In this document: piece by piece, positions 1-6,690 of the stretch
How the letters are laid out: every line of letters begins with the position of its first letter
How positions within the stretch are numbered: the stretch's first letter is position 1
Assembly: GCA_002402965.1 (NCBI GenBank)
Contig: DHGW01000065.1
Coordinates: forward strand, 8,552 to 15,241
DNA length: 6,690 nt
Reading direction: 5' to 3'
From: Bacteroidales bacterium UBA4788
Lineage (GTDB): Bacteria; Bacteroidota; Bacteroidia; Bacteroidales; VadinHA17
Notes under the pieces: generated by a model
What the model was told of the DNA's origin: nothing
What the model saw: only the letters and a program-made list of their open reading frames with translations
Databases searched by the model: none
Translations under genes and position numbers: made by a program

Positions 1-1
1 T

Positions 2-27
2 TCGCCGCAGGCGATAAAGCATTGTAG
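2..27 (+). repeat. Hairpin repeat, copy 1 (26 bp)
   Basis: The unit is a perfect 5-bp stem, TCGCC/GGCGA (2-6 with 10-14), closed by the 3-base loop GCA (7-9). It is followed by the 13-base tail TAAAGCATTGTAG (15-27). The tail matches that of copy 3 at 12 of 13 positions and that of copy 2 at 10 of 13. The stem sequence differs from the other copies but stays fully paired. The array may continue upstream, outside the window. Function unknown; it resembles short intergenic repeats I recall from Bacteroidota, but no named family is asserted. Confidence 0.75.
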
Positions 28-50
28 AAGGAGGCATAATAACATCCTCT

Positions 51-76
51 ACCCCGTAGGGGTTGAAGAATTGTAA
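51..76 (+). repeat. Hairpin repeat, copy 2 (26 bp)
   Basis: The stem is ACCCC/GGGGT (51-55 with 59-63) around the loop GTA (56-58), followed by the tail TGAAGAATTGTAA (64-76). The tail aligns without gaps to that of copy 1. The unit begins exactly 49 bp after copy 1. No further hairpin is seen 49 bp later (near position 100), so the array ends here on the side facing the genes. The 3' end of the stem overlaps a possible TTG start for the downstream reading frame, one reason that start is not preferred. Confidence 0.75.
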
Positions 77-125
77 CCCATCATATGCCGACTTTTTCTT
101 AACTTGGTGCAAATTTCCGCAAACA

Positions 126-1028
126 ATGAAATATATCTTTACTGCTGCCATTACATTCTGCGCCGTGATGCTCATCACCGCCTCATGTAACAGGCCAGAA
201 AAGGTCACGAAAGCACCTGCCCCGGTCTTTTCAACATTCCATCAGGATTCCCCTGAGGACACATCCGGGAAAAGGGAGATCTACTATGGCCTGATGACGC
301 CGGTAGAGGTGTGCAATATCTTCGAGCGACTCGGCATATCTTTCAATGACACAATCATCCTCCCCGCCGAGAACCGCGACCTGTACATGAGCAGCTACAA
401 GGCCGCGATGAACCTCGGCGTCTATGGGGTAGATATGGGCTATATCAAGCTCTTCGGCATCAACAGGCAGACAATGAGCTACTTCAACACAATAAAAACT
501 CTCAGCAACCGGCTCAACATGCCTGACACATTCATCTCAGACGCCATACGGAGCCTCGATGCCGGGATGAGCCATCCCGACTCAGTGACACGCCTGATGA
601 ACGACGCATACGCGAAGATCGACGAGCACCTGCGCCAGGAGGGCAGCGAGGGAACCCTCGGGCTGATGCTTATGGGAGGATGGATAGAGGCGATGTACCT
701 CGCAACACAGCTGGCTTATGACCCCGCGAACCCTGACCCGCAGGTGGTAGGCAAGATCGCAGAGCAGAAATACTCGCTCCTCTCGCTGCTCAGCTTCATG
801 AAAAACTACTACGGTGACCCGATGGTTGTCTTTTACACCAAGAAACTGAAGTATCTCAATCGCTGGTTTGATACGTTCGAGATTTATTATCAGCCGGGGG
901 ATGTCAATGTTGACACTCTCAGGCAGGTCATCACCACCAGGGGTACGGAGATGAACGTCACAGTGGGGACGCTGAATGAGATACGCGATTACGTGGCGAA
1001 GCTCAGGGCCGAGATCACCGCAGTCTGA
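126..1028 (+). CDS. Putative lipoprotein of unknown function, upstream partner of the A2M gene
   Basis: The gene encodes 300 residues from the ATG at 126. The N-terminus has a Lys, a hydrophobic stretch (residues about 4-19) and a lipobox-like Ile-Thr-Ala-Ser-Cys ending at Cys21, so it is probably a lipoprotein. The mature start (Asn-Arg-Pro-Glu-Lys) lacks the acidic run that sends Bacteroidota lipoproteins to the cell surface, so a periplasm-facing anchor is more likely. The frame could open 21 codons earlier at TTG 63, but that would put charged and polar residues before the signal peptide and overlap a hairpin repeat. After a polar linker (about 22-50) the protein looks mainly helical. Landmarks are Tyr-Gly-Leu-Met-Thr-Pro (54-59), Leu-Gly-Val-Tyr-Gly-Val-Asp-Met-Gly-Tyr (97-106) and Gly-Gly-Trp-Ile-Glu-Ala (184-189). 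I recall similar conserved uncharacterised proteins in Bacteroidota but cannot assign a named domain or activity. The stop lies 22 bp before the A2M start, which implies co-transcription. Confidence 0.88.
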   Translation: MKYIFTAAITFCAVMLITASCNRPEKVTKAPAPVFSTFHQDSPEDTSGKREIYYGLMTPVEVCNIFERLGISFNDTIILPAENRDLYMSSYKAAMNLGVYGVDMGYIKLFGINRQTMSYFNTIKTLSNRLNMPDTFISDAIRSLDAGMSHPDSVTRLMNDAYAKIDEHLRQEGSEGTLGLMLMGGWIEAMYLATQLAYDPANPDPQVVGKIAEQKYSLLSLLSFMKNYYGDPMVVFYTKKLKYLNRWFDTFEIYYQPGDVNVDTLRQVITTRGTEMNVTVGTLNEIRDYVAKLRAEITAV

Positions 1029-1050
1029 AGGTAACTAAAACACTTATATC

Positions 1051-4000
1051 ATGAACCGTCCTCTTCTCCAGGTCGCGGCTGTTGCTGCCGTCGTTATCAT
1101 TCTTGCCGTAGCTGTCATCTCCTGCGGACAGGCTAAGAAGGAGCCCGGCGCCAGCGCCGCCTCCCCCGCCGTCACCGTCATCGACAGGGGCTTCAGCAGG
1201 TACATCTCCGCTTACACCTCGGGGATAGTGCCAGCCACCGGCACGCTCCAGGTGGTCTTCACCCACGAGTTCGCGGCCACCGTTGACCGCACGCGCACAC
1301 AGGGTCTCTTCTCCTTCACCCCCGCGCTGAAGGGTGAGACGGAGTGGGCCGACAGCCTCACCCTGGTATTCAAACCCTCGCAGCCGCTGGCGCCGGGCAC
1401 AGCCTACCAGGGCACACTAGACCTCAGCAAGCTCGCAGACGTGGAGGAACGATTCCGGCTGTTCCCCGTAATCTTCAGCACCATAGAGAAGAACTTCACA
1501 GTCAACCTCAACCCGGTGACTGTTGACCTGCCCGACGGCAACACCTACTCCCTCTCCGGTACCGTCGTCACGGCCGACTTCACCGACAATGCCGAGGTGG
1601 AGAAGTACCTCACCGCCCGCGTCGGCAAGAGCGACGAGACCATCGTATGGGACCACTCCGGCAACAATGTCCACGCCTTTTCAATTGAGAAGATACGCAG
1701 AGCGAAGGAGGAGAGTGAACTGACGGTGCAGTGGAACGGCAATCCTCACGGGATAAAGACGAAGGGCGATATAAAAGTCACTATCCCCGCCGAAGGAGTC
1801 TTCTCTGTCACCGACTTTAAGGTAAGCGCCGGCGAAAGCAAGAGCATCGAGATCTTCTTCTCCGACCTGCTCGATGCCACCGGCGAACTGGAAGGGATGG
1901 TCACCACGGTTCCGTCGCACCCGCTCACTGTCAGCTCCGAGGGGAACAGGCTGCTTGTAATCCCCGGCGAAAACATCGTTGGAGAGGTAGAGGTGACCGT
2001 TGACGGCGCACTGCGAAACACCCGCGGCCAGCGCCTGGAAAACGCTGTTAAGCGCAGCATCAACTTCACCCCGGTGCAGCCCGGGATCAAATCGGCCGGC
2101 CGGGGCGTCATCATGCCGTCATCGGGAAACCTCATATTCCCCTTCATGGCCGCCAACCTCAGCGCCGTCGACCTCACAATCATCAAGATCTTCGAGAACA
2201 ACCTGCCATACTTCCTCCAGCAGAACAGCATGGGCGAGGCCTACAACTCCAGCGGCAGCGTCAGGCAGTTCGGCCGGCCCGTTTACCGCGGCCGCATCGA
2301 CCTGACAGCCGGAGCCGGCTTCGACCCGAACAGGTATAACCTGTTTACAATCGATCTGGCCAATTACATCGAACCGGAACCGGGAATACTTTACAGGATC
2401 GAGCTCGGGATGCGCCCGTCGTATTCGCTCTATCCCTGCAAGGACGAACGCAAACCCTCAAAATACGAGGAGATGCTTGAGCTGGCCGACCAGGACCGCA
2501 GGTGGGAAGGTTCGGAAGATTACTACTCTTTCTCCGAGGAGGGTCTCTTTTACGAGTACGGTTACAACTGGCAGGAGTACGAAAACCCCTGCAGCGATGC
2601 ATTTTACAGTCCTGAAAAAAAGCTGGTAAGCAATATCCTCGCCTCGGACCTGGGGATAATTGCGAAGAGTGGCGAGGACAACAACCTCAGGGTCTTTATC
2701 CGCGATATCCGTACCGCCGACCCCGTTGAAACTGCCACCGTTGAGGTCTATGATTACCAGAACCAGCTCATAGGCACCGCTACCACTGACAAGGCAGGAG
2801 CCGCCGCCGTGCCATGCCCCAGGAAACCGTTCCTGGTGATAGCCCGAAAGGACAAGAACCGCAACTATCTCTCTTTGCTCGACGGCAATGCGCTGTCAAT
2901 GAGCTCCTTCGATGTCTCAGGCGAAGCGCCGCAGGATGGCATCAGGGCCTTCCTCTTCACAGAGCGCGATGTGCGCAGGCCGGGTGACTCGATATACGTC
3001 GGGGTGATCGTCCGTGACCTTGGCAAAGGATTGCCGGCCGGCCACCCGGTGCACTTCGAGCTTTACAATAATAAAGGCCAGCGCATCGACGAACAGGTTG
3101 CAAACCTCAATGACAAGGGGTTCCTGGCATTTACAGCCGTAACCTCCGATGACGCAGAGACGGGCAACTACCGCGCACAGGTTCGCATCGGCGCAGCCAC
3201 CTTCACGAAAATCCTCAAGGTGGAGACCGTCAAGCCGAACAGGCTGAAGATAAAACTCGACTTTCCGGGAGAAGTTGCCGGGGGCGAGAGCAAAACCATT
3301 CGCGGCAGCATGAAGGTAACGTGGCTGAACGGCACCGTGGCGCGCGACATGAAGTCGACCGTGGAACTGCTCCTCAAGCCCGTAAAGACGAAGTTCGACA
3401 GGTACGGGCAGTACAACTTCGATGACCCGGCCACACAGTTCTGGTTTGAGACCCAGACCGTCTTTGACGGCAGCATCAACAGTTCCGGCGAGGCCACAGT
3501 CACCTTCACACCCGACGATGAGCTGCAGGCTCCCGGGATGCTCAACGCGATATTCACTACAAGGGTGTTTGAGAAGGGCGGCGATGCCAGCATCACTCAG
3601 ACGGTGGTGCCATATGCTACCTACCCGGCTTTCGTGGGGATGAACATCCCCGCCCTTGGCGCCACAGGACGCATACTCTATACCGACAGGCCAAACGAGA
3701 TCAGGGTGGTCACACTCGACAAGAACGGCAAGCCAATGCGCAGCGAGGTGGAAATCAATGTCTGGAAGCTCGACTACCGCTGGTGGTGGGAGTCAGATGA
3801 CGAGTACCTGGGGTCATATATCTCACGCGGACGTAACAGCAACGTTTTCTCCGAAACTGTTACAACTGCCGGCGGCGAAGGGAAGGCCTCGTTCAGCGTA
3901 GGCAAGGAAGAGTGGGGCCGTTACCTGGTCAGGGCGACACTGCCCTCGGGGCACTCCACGGGAATGATAGTGCTTGTTGACTGGCCCTGGGATTACGGCA

Positions 4001-6624
4001 TGAAGCCCGGCGGCAACGACGGCGCCAGTCTGCTGCAGCTCAATACCGACAAGGAAAAATACAGTGTGGGTGATGAGATAAGCCTCACCTTCCCGTCGCC
4101 GGAGAACGGTCGCGCCATCGTAACGATAGAGACAAGCACCTCGCTGATTGATGTCACCGAGGTGAAGACCCAGGCGGGTAACACAGAGGTGAAGGTTAAG
4201 GCCACCTCCGCGATGGCTCCCAACGCCTATCTCTATGTCACCCTCCTTCAGCCGCACTCGCAGACCGTCAATGACGCGCCGGTGAGACTTTACGGTGTCA
4301 TCCCGGTGATGGTGGAGGACCCTGCAACCAGGCTTGAGCCGGTCATCAGCATGCCGGATAAGATCCGTTCGCAGCAGGAGGTTGAGATCAGGGTGGAAGA
4401 GAAGAACAGGCAGGAGATGACATATACTCTCGCTGTGGTTGATGAGGGTCTGCTCGACCTGACGGGATTCCGTACGCCCGATCCGTGGAAGTGGTTCTTC
4501 GTCAAGCATGCACTTGGGGTAAAGACGTGGGATCTCTATGACATCGTCTTCGGCGCCTTTGGTGGTAAGCTGGGTCGCGCATTCGCGATAGGAGGCAGCG
4601 AGGCTGCCATCGATCAGAGCAAGAACAGGGCACGCCGGTTCGAGCCGGTGGTCAGGTTCATCGGGCCATTCACCCTCGCCCCTGGCAAGACAGGATCACA
4701 CAGGATCAGGCTGCCGCAGTACACCGGCTCCGTCAGGGTGATGGTGACGGCGTCAGGCAAGGGTAACAGCTTCGGCTCGGCCGAAAAGACCGTGACCGTT
4801 TCCGATCCGCTGATGATACTGGCCACAGCGCCGAGGGTTCTCTCGCCGGGCGACAAGGTGGCGCTGCCGGTGACTGTGTTCGCGCAGGAGAATGGTATTT
4901 CCGATGTAAGCGTGTCGGCCTCATCAAATGATATGCTCAGCTTCACCGAGGCTACCGGTTCAGTGAAGTTCAGCGAGCCGGGCGACAAGGATCTGGAGCT
5001 TATGTTTAATACCGCAGGGCGACCAGGCACAGCAGCCATCACTGTCATTGCCGAGGGGAGCGGCGAGAAGGCTTCATATTCTCTTAACATCCCGGTGCGC
5101 TCGCCCAATCCTCCCGACAGGAGGGCTGAGACGAAGGTTGTGCCTGCAGGACAGAAGTATGAAAAGAGCTTCGCACCGTTCGGCCTGGAGGGTACCTCGT
5201 CGGTCACAGTCGAGGTATTCTCACTGCCGTCAGTAAACCTGGGTCGCAGGCTCGGATATCTGACATCGTTCCCGCACGGGTGCACAGAGCAGATCACCTC
5301 TGCGGCATTCCCTCAAGTATACCTGCCGGAGCTTCTGGGCTCGGGACTTGCTGATCCGGGTATGATACGCAACAATGTGCAGGAGGGGCTTCGTGCCATC
5401 GCCTCCAGGCAGATCGCTTCGGGAGCGCTGACGCTCTGGCCCGGCGGACCGTATCCCGACGACTGGGTGACATCGTACGCGGGTCACTTCGCGCTGGAAG
5501 CGCAGAAAGCCGGATATACACTGCCGTCTGGTTTCCTGAACAAATGGACTTCGTACCAGAGAAAACAGGCCTCGGCATGGAGGTACCAGGAGCAATACCG
5601 TTATACCGCCAACGATCAGGCTTACAGGCTGTTCACGCTGGCGCTTGCCGGCTCACCGGACAAGGGCGCGATGAACCGTATGCGCGAGATAACCACCCTG
5701 CCGTCGATGGCCCGCTGGTTCCTGGCAGCTGCATATGCAACCACGGGACGCACGGAGGTGGCTCAGACGCTTATCGACGTGCGTAACCTGAAGACCGAGG
5801 AGGATTATGTGCATCATTATTATGGCAGCAGTCTCAGGGATCAGTCAATTATACTTTACACGCTGACCCGGCTGGGTAACAACGCCGAGGCGCTGGAACT
5901 GCTGAAACTTGTGGCCGCCGAGCTGAGCCGCGACACGTGGTACAGCACGCAAACGACGGCATGGGGACTATTTGCATACATGAATTACGCGAAGACCGTG
6001 AAGGACGACGGCAGCAAGCCGATGAAGGCGACGCTGGATGTCAATGGCAGCAAGGAAAAGATCACTGCCGACGGCGGGGCGATACTGAAGACCTTCACCC
6101 CGGCTGCCAGCAACAGGCTGATGGTGGAGAACGAGAGCGACAGGCCGCTGTTTGTGACATTCACCGAGGAGGGTGTGCCTTCAACTGCCGACATGACAGT
6201 GAAGGAGAACAACCTCACTATGAAGGTTGCATACCTGGATATGGAGCAGAAGCCGGTGGATGTTGCTTCCCTGCAGCAGGGGACCAGTTTCCTGATGGCG
6301 GTGGATGTCACCAATACAACATTCAGGCTGGTGAACAATCTCGCGCTGACGCAGATGGTGCCATCGGGATGGGAGATACAGAACACACGGTTGTTTGAGG
6401 CCGGGCTGCAGATGAAGGAGGCCGCATATGAGTACCGTGATTTCCGTGACGACAGGGTGTATACATATTTCAGCCTGCGTGCGGGTGAGACAAAGCGGTT
6501 CTTCATCATACTGACGGCATCGTACCGTGGCACCTACAGCATGCCGGCGGTTGTCTGCGAGGCGCTGTATGATGGTGGTATTTCCGCCCGCCGGCCCGGG
6601 TTTGAGGTAGTGGTGAAGCAATAA
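1051..6624 (+). CDS. Alpha-2-macroglobulin family lipoprotein with intact thioester (envelope protease inhibitor)
   Basis: This is a complete 1857-residue protein, longer than E. coli YfhM (about 1650). A hydrophobic signal ends in Val-Ile-Ser-Cys, so Cys25 is the likely lipidation site, and Gly-Gln-Ala-Lys-Lys follows, with no acidic surface-export signal. Approximate order: Ig/MG-like domains at 40-340; a Bacteroidota-type segment at 340-540 with Cys463 and Cys514; a carboxypeptidase-regulatory-like MG domain at 545-620; MG2 at 631-735, starting near Arg-Ala-Phe-Leu-Phe-Thr-Glu-Arg; further MG domains to about 990; the bait-region domain at 995-1140, ending in Val-Asp-Glu-Gly-Leu-Leu-Asp-Leu; a variable basic linker at 1168-1196; the A2M/MG7 domain from 1197 (Phe-Glu-Pro-Val-Val-Arg-Phe-Ile-Gly-Pro-Phe); the thioester domain at about 1395-1690 with Gly-Cys-Thr-Glu-Gln; and a C-terminal MG10 domain at about 1712-1857 containing Tyr-Arg-Asp-Phe-Arg-Asp-Asp-Arg-Val. 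In this family, protease cleavage of the bait exposes the thioester, which bonds covalently to the attacker. Inhibition here is inferred from the family. The start ATG lies 22 bp after the upstream stop, in an A-rich leader without a clear Shine-Dalgarno sequence. No frameshift or truncation is seen. Confidence 0.95.
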   Translation: MNRPLLQVAAVAAVVIILAVAVISCGQAKKEPGASAASPAVTVIDRGFSRYISAYTSGIVPATGTLQVVFTHEFAATVDRTRTQGLFSFTPALKGETEWADSLTLVFKPSQPLAPGTAYQGTLDLSKLADVEERFRLFPVIFSTIEKNFTVNLNPVTVDLPDGNTYSLSGTVVTADFTDNAEVEKYLTARVGKSDETIVWDHSGNNVHAFSIEKIRRAKEESELTVQWNGNPHGIKTKGDIKVTIPAEGVFSVTDFKVSAGESKSIEIFFSDLLDATGELEGMVTTVPSHPLTVSSEGNRLLVIPGENIVGEVEVTVDGALRNTRGQRLENAVKRSINFTPVQPGIKSAGRGVIMPSSGNLIFPFMAANLSAVDLTIIKIFENNLPYFLQQNSMGEAYNSSGSVRQFGRPVYRGRIDLTAGAGFDPNRYNLFTIDLANYIEPEPGILYRIELGMRPSYSLYPCKDERKPSKYEEMLELADQDRRWEGSEDYYSFSEEGLFYEYGYNWQEYENPCSDAFYSPEKKLVSNILASDLGIIAKSGEDNNLRVFIRDIRTADPVETATVEVYDYQNQLIGTATTDKAGAAAVPCPRKPFLVIARKDKNRNYLSLLDGNALSMSSFDVSGEAPQDGIRAFLFTERDVRRPGDSIYVGVIVRDLGKGLPAGHPVHFELYNNKGQRIDEQVANLNDKGFLAFTAVTSDDAETGNYRAQVRIGAATFTKILKVETVKPNRLKIKLDFPGEVAGGESKTIRGSMKVTWLNGTVARDMKSTVELLLKPVKTKFDRYGQYNFDDPATQFWFETQTVFDGSINSSGEATVTFTPDDELQAPGMLNAIFTTRVFEKGGDASITQTVVPYATYPAFVGMNIPALGATGRILYTDRPNEIRVVTLDKNGKPMRSEVEINVWKLDYRWWWESDDEYLGSYISRGRNSNVFSETVTTAGGEGKASFSVGKEEWGRYLVRATLPSGHSTGMIVLVDWPWDYGMKPGGNDGASLLQLNTDKEKYSVGDEISLTFPSPENGRAIVTIETSTSLIDVTEVKTQAGNTEVKVKATSAMAPNAYLYVTLLQPHSQTVNDAPVRLYGVIPVMVEDPATRLEPVISMPDKIRSQQEVEIRVEEKNRQEMTYTLAVVDEGLLDLTGFRTPDPWKWFFVKHALGVKTWDLYDIVFGAFGGKLGRAFAIGGSEAAIDQSKNRARRFEPVVRFIGPFTLAPGKTGSHRIRLPQYTGSVRVMVTASGKGNSFGSAEKTVTVSDPLMILATAPRVLSPGDKVALPVTVFAQENGISDVSVSASSNDMLSFTEATGSVKFSEPGDKDLELMFNTAGRPGTAAITVIAEGSGEKASYSLNIPVRSPNPPDRRAETKVVPAGQKYEKSFAPFGLEGTSSVTVEVFSLPSVNLGRRLGYLTSFPHGCTEQITSAAFPQVYLPELLGSGLADPGMIRNNVQEGLRAIASRQIASGALTLWPGGPYPDDWVTSYAGHFALEAQKAGYTLPSGFLNKWTSYQRKQASAWRYQEQYRYTANDQAYRLFTLALAGSPDKGAMNRMREITTLPSMARWFLAAAYATTGRTEVAQTLIDVRNLKTEEDYVHHYYGSSLRDQSIILYTLTRLGNNAEALELLKLVAAELSRDTWYSTQTTAWGLFAYMNYAKTVKDDGSKPMKATLDVNGSKEKITADGGAILKTFTPAASNRLMVENESDRPLFVTFTEEGVPSTADMTVKENNLTMKVAYLDMEQKPVDVASLQQGTSFLMAVDVTNTTFRLVNNLALTQMVPSGWEIQNTRLFEAGLQMKEAAYEYRDFRDDRVYTYFSLRAGETKRFFIILTASYRGTYSMPAVVCEALYDGGISARRPGFEVVVKQ
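5281..5292 (+). other. Thioester motif Cys-Thr-Glu-Gln of the A2M protein
   Basis: Codons TGC ACA GAG CAG encode C1411, T1412, E1413 and Q1414, preceded by Phe-Pro-His-Gly. In thioester-containing A2M and complement proteins the Cys and Gln of CxEQ form the internal thioester that bonds to the attacking protease. Both residues are present, so this copy should belong to the thioester-active type rather than to the bacterial A2M class that has lost the motif. Chemical activity itself is inferred. Confidence 0.92.
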
Positions 6625-6625
6625 T

Positions 6626-6651
6626 ACCGCGTTACGGTTACAGCATTGTAG
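6626..6651 (+). repeat. Hairpin repeat, copy 3 (26 bp), directly after the A2M stop codon
   Basis: The 13-base head is ACCGC-GTT-ACGGT (6626-6638). Four outer pairs (ACCG/CGGT) form and the innermost C/A pair is mismatched, so this copy is slightly decayed or has a 5-base loop. The tail TACAGCATTGTAG (6639-6651) matches that of copy 1 at 12 of 13 positions. It begins two bases after the A2M stop codon, so it would lie in the 3' untranslated region of the mRNA. There is no T-run after the stem, so it is not a standard intrinsic terminator. Confidence 0.75.
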
Positions 6652-6674
6652 GTGAATGACAAAAAATAAAAACT

Positions 6675-6690
6675 ACCGCGTAGCGGTTAC
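6675..6690 (+). repeat. Hairpin repeat, copy 4, cut by the window end
   Basis: The perfect stem ACCGC/GCGGT (6675-6679 with 6683-6687) surrounds the loop GTA (6680-6682). Only the first three tail bases (TAC) are inside the window, and they equal the first three tail bases of copy 3. The unit starts exactly 49 bp after copy 3, the same spacing as between copies 1 and 2. The 23-bp spacer before it (6652-6674) is A-rich and shares no obvious sequence with the spacer between copies 1 and 2, apart from a terminal CT. Confidence 0.7.

Noticed and set aside
1..76. CRISPR-like array (repeat of about 26 bp, spacer of 23 bp)
   Set aside because: The repeats are not identical, the stem sequence changes from copy to copy, there are only two copies per side, and no cas gene is present.
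63..125. Longer reading of the first gene from TTG 63, adding 21 residues
   Set aside because: The extension overlaps the hairpin repeat and places Asp, Lys and Cys residues before an otherwise standard lipoprotein signal peptide. The ATG at 126 gives a normal signal length.
77..125. Possible Bacteroidota-type promoter, TAACTTGG at 100-107
   Set aside because: It differs from the TAnnTTTG consensus, and no TTTG-like element sits at the proper distance upstream. The nearest TTG, at 71-73, is too far away. The region is AT-richer than the genes but a promoter cannot be supported.
3823..4509. 228-codon open frame on the minus strand
   Set aside because: It lies wholly inside the A2M coding region, its product has no recognisable domain, and it is the kind of long antisense frame that GC-rich coding sequence creates by chance.
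4614..5297. 227-codon open frame on the minus strand
   Set aside because: It is antisense to the conserved A2M/MG7 and thioester regions. The Ser/Thr/Pro-rich product is typical of a shadow frame.
5937..6398. 153-codon open frame on the plus strand in another phase
   Set aside because: It overlaps the conserved end of the A2M gene and shows low-complexity Gly/Gln/Glu composition, consistent with a frame-shifted reading of the true gene.
6626..6672. Hairpin after the A2M stop as an intrinsic terminator
   Set aside because: The stem has only four sound pairs, is followed by TTACAGC rather than a T-run, and the same element occurs upstream of the operon.

Overview
The window looks like a piece of a Bacteroidota chromosome, probably Bacteroidales-like, from a GC-moderate to GC-rich member. 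The grounds are an A2M protein whose family motifs match the Bacteroidota type, two consecutive lipoprotein genes, start codons without a clear Shine-Dalgarno sequence (A-rich leaders instead), and short hairpin repeats between genes of a kind I recall from Bacteroidota. The genus cannot be read from this sequence.

Layout: positions 1-76 hold two copies of a short hairpin repeat, followed by about 50 bp of AT-richer leader. Positions 126-1028 encode a 300-residue putative lipoprotein of unknown function. After a 22-bp gap, positions 1051-6624 encode a complete 1857-residue alpha-2-macroglobulin (A2M) family lipoprotein. It keeps an intact Cys-Thr-Glu-Gln thioester motif (C1411-Q1414). One base after its stop codon a second pair of the same hairpin repeats begins and runs off the end of the window. 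All real coding is on the + strand.

The two genes are very probably one transcription unit. Both products should be exported and lipid-anchored, most likely facing the periplasm. The A2M protein is expected to trap or block proteases that breach the envelope, by bait cleavage and covalent thioester capture. The small lipoprotein is a candidate partner or envelope accessory only by association. The penicillin-binding protein 1C gene that often accompanies bacterial A2M genes is not in this window.

The least expected structure is the repeat family. Four 13-bp hairpins share a 13-bp tail (partial in the last copy). Their stems differ by paired, compensatory changes. Within each of the two flanking pairs, the copies are exactly 49 bp apart.
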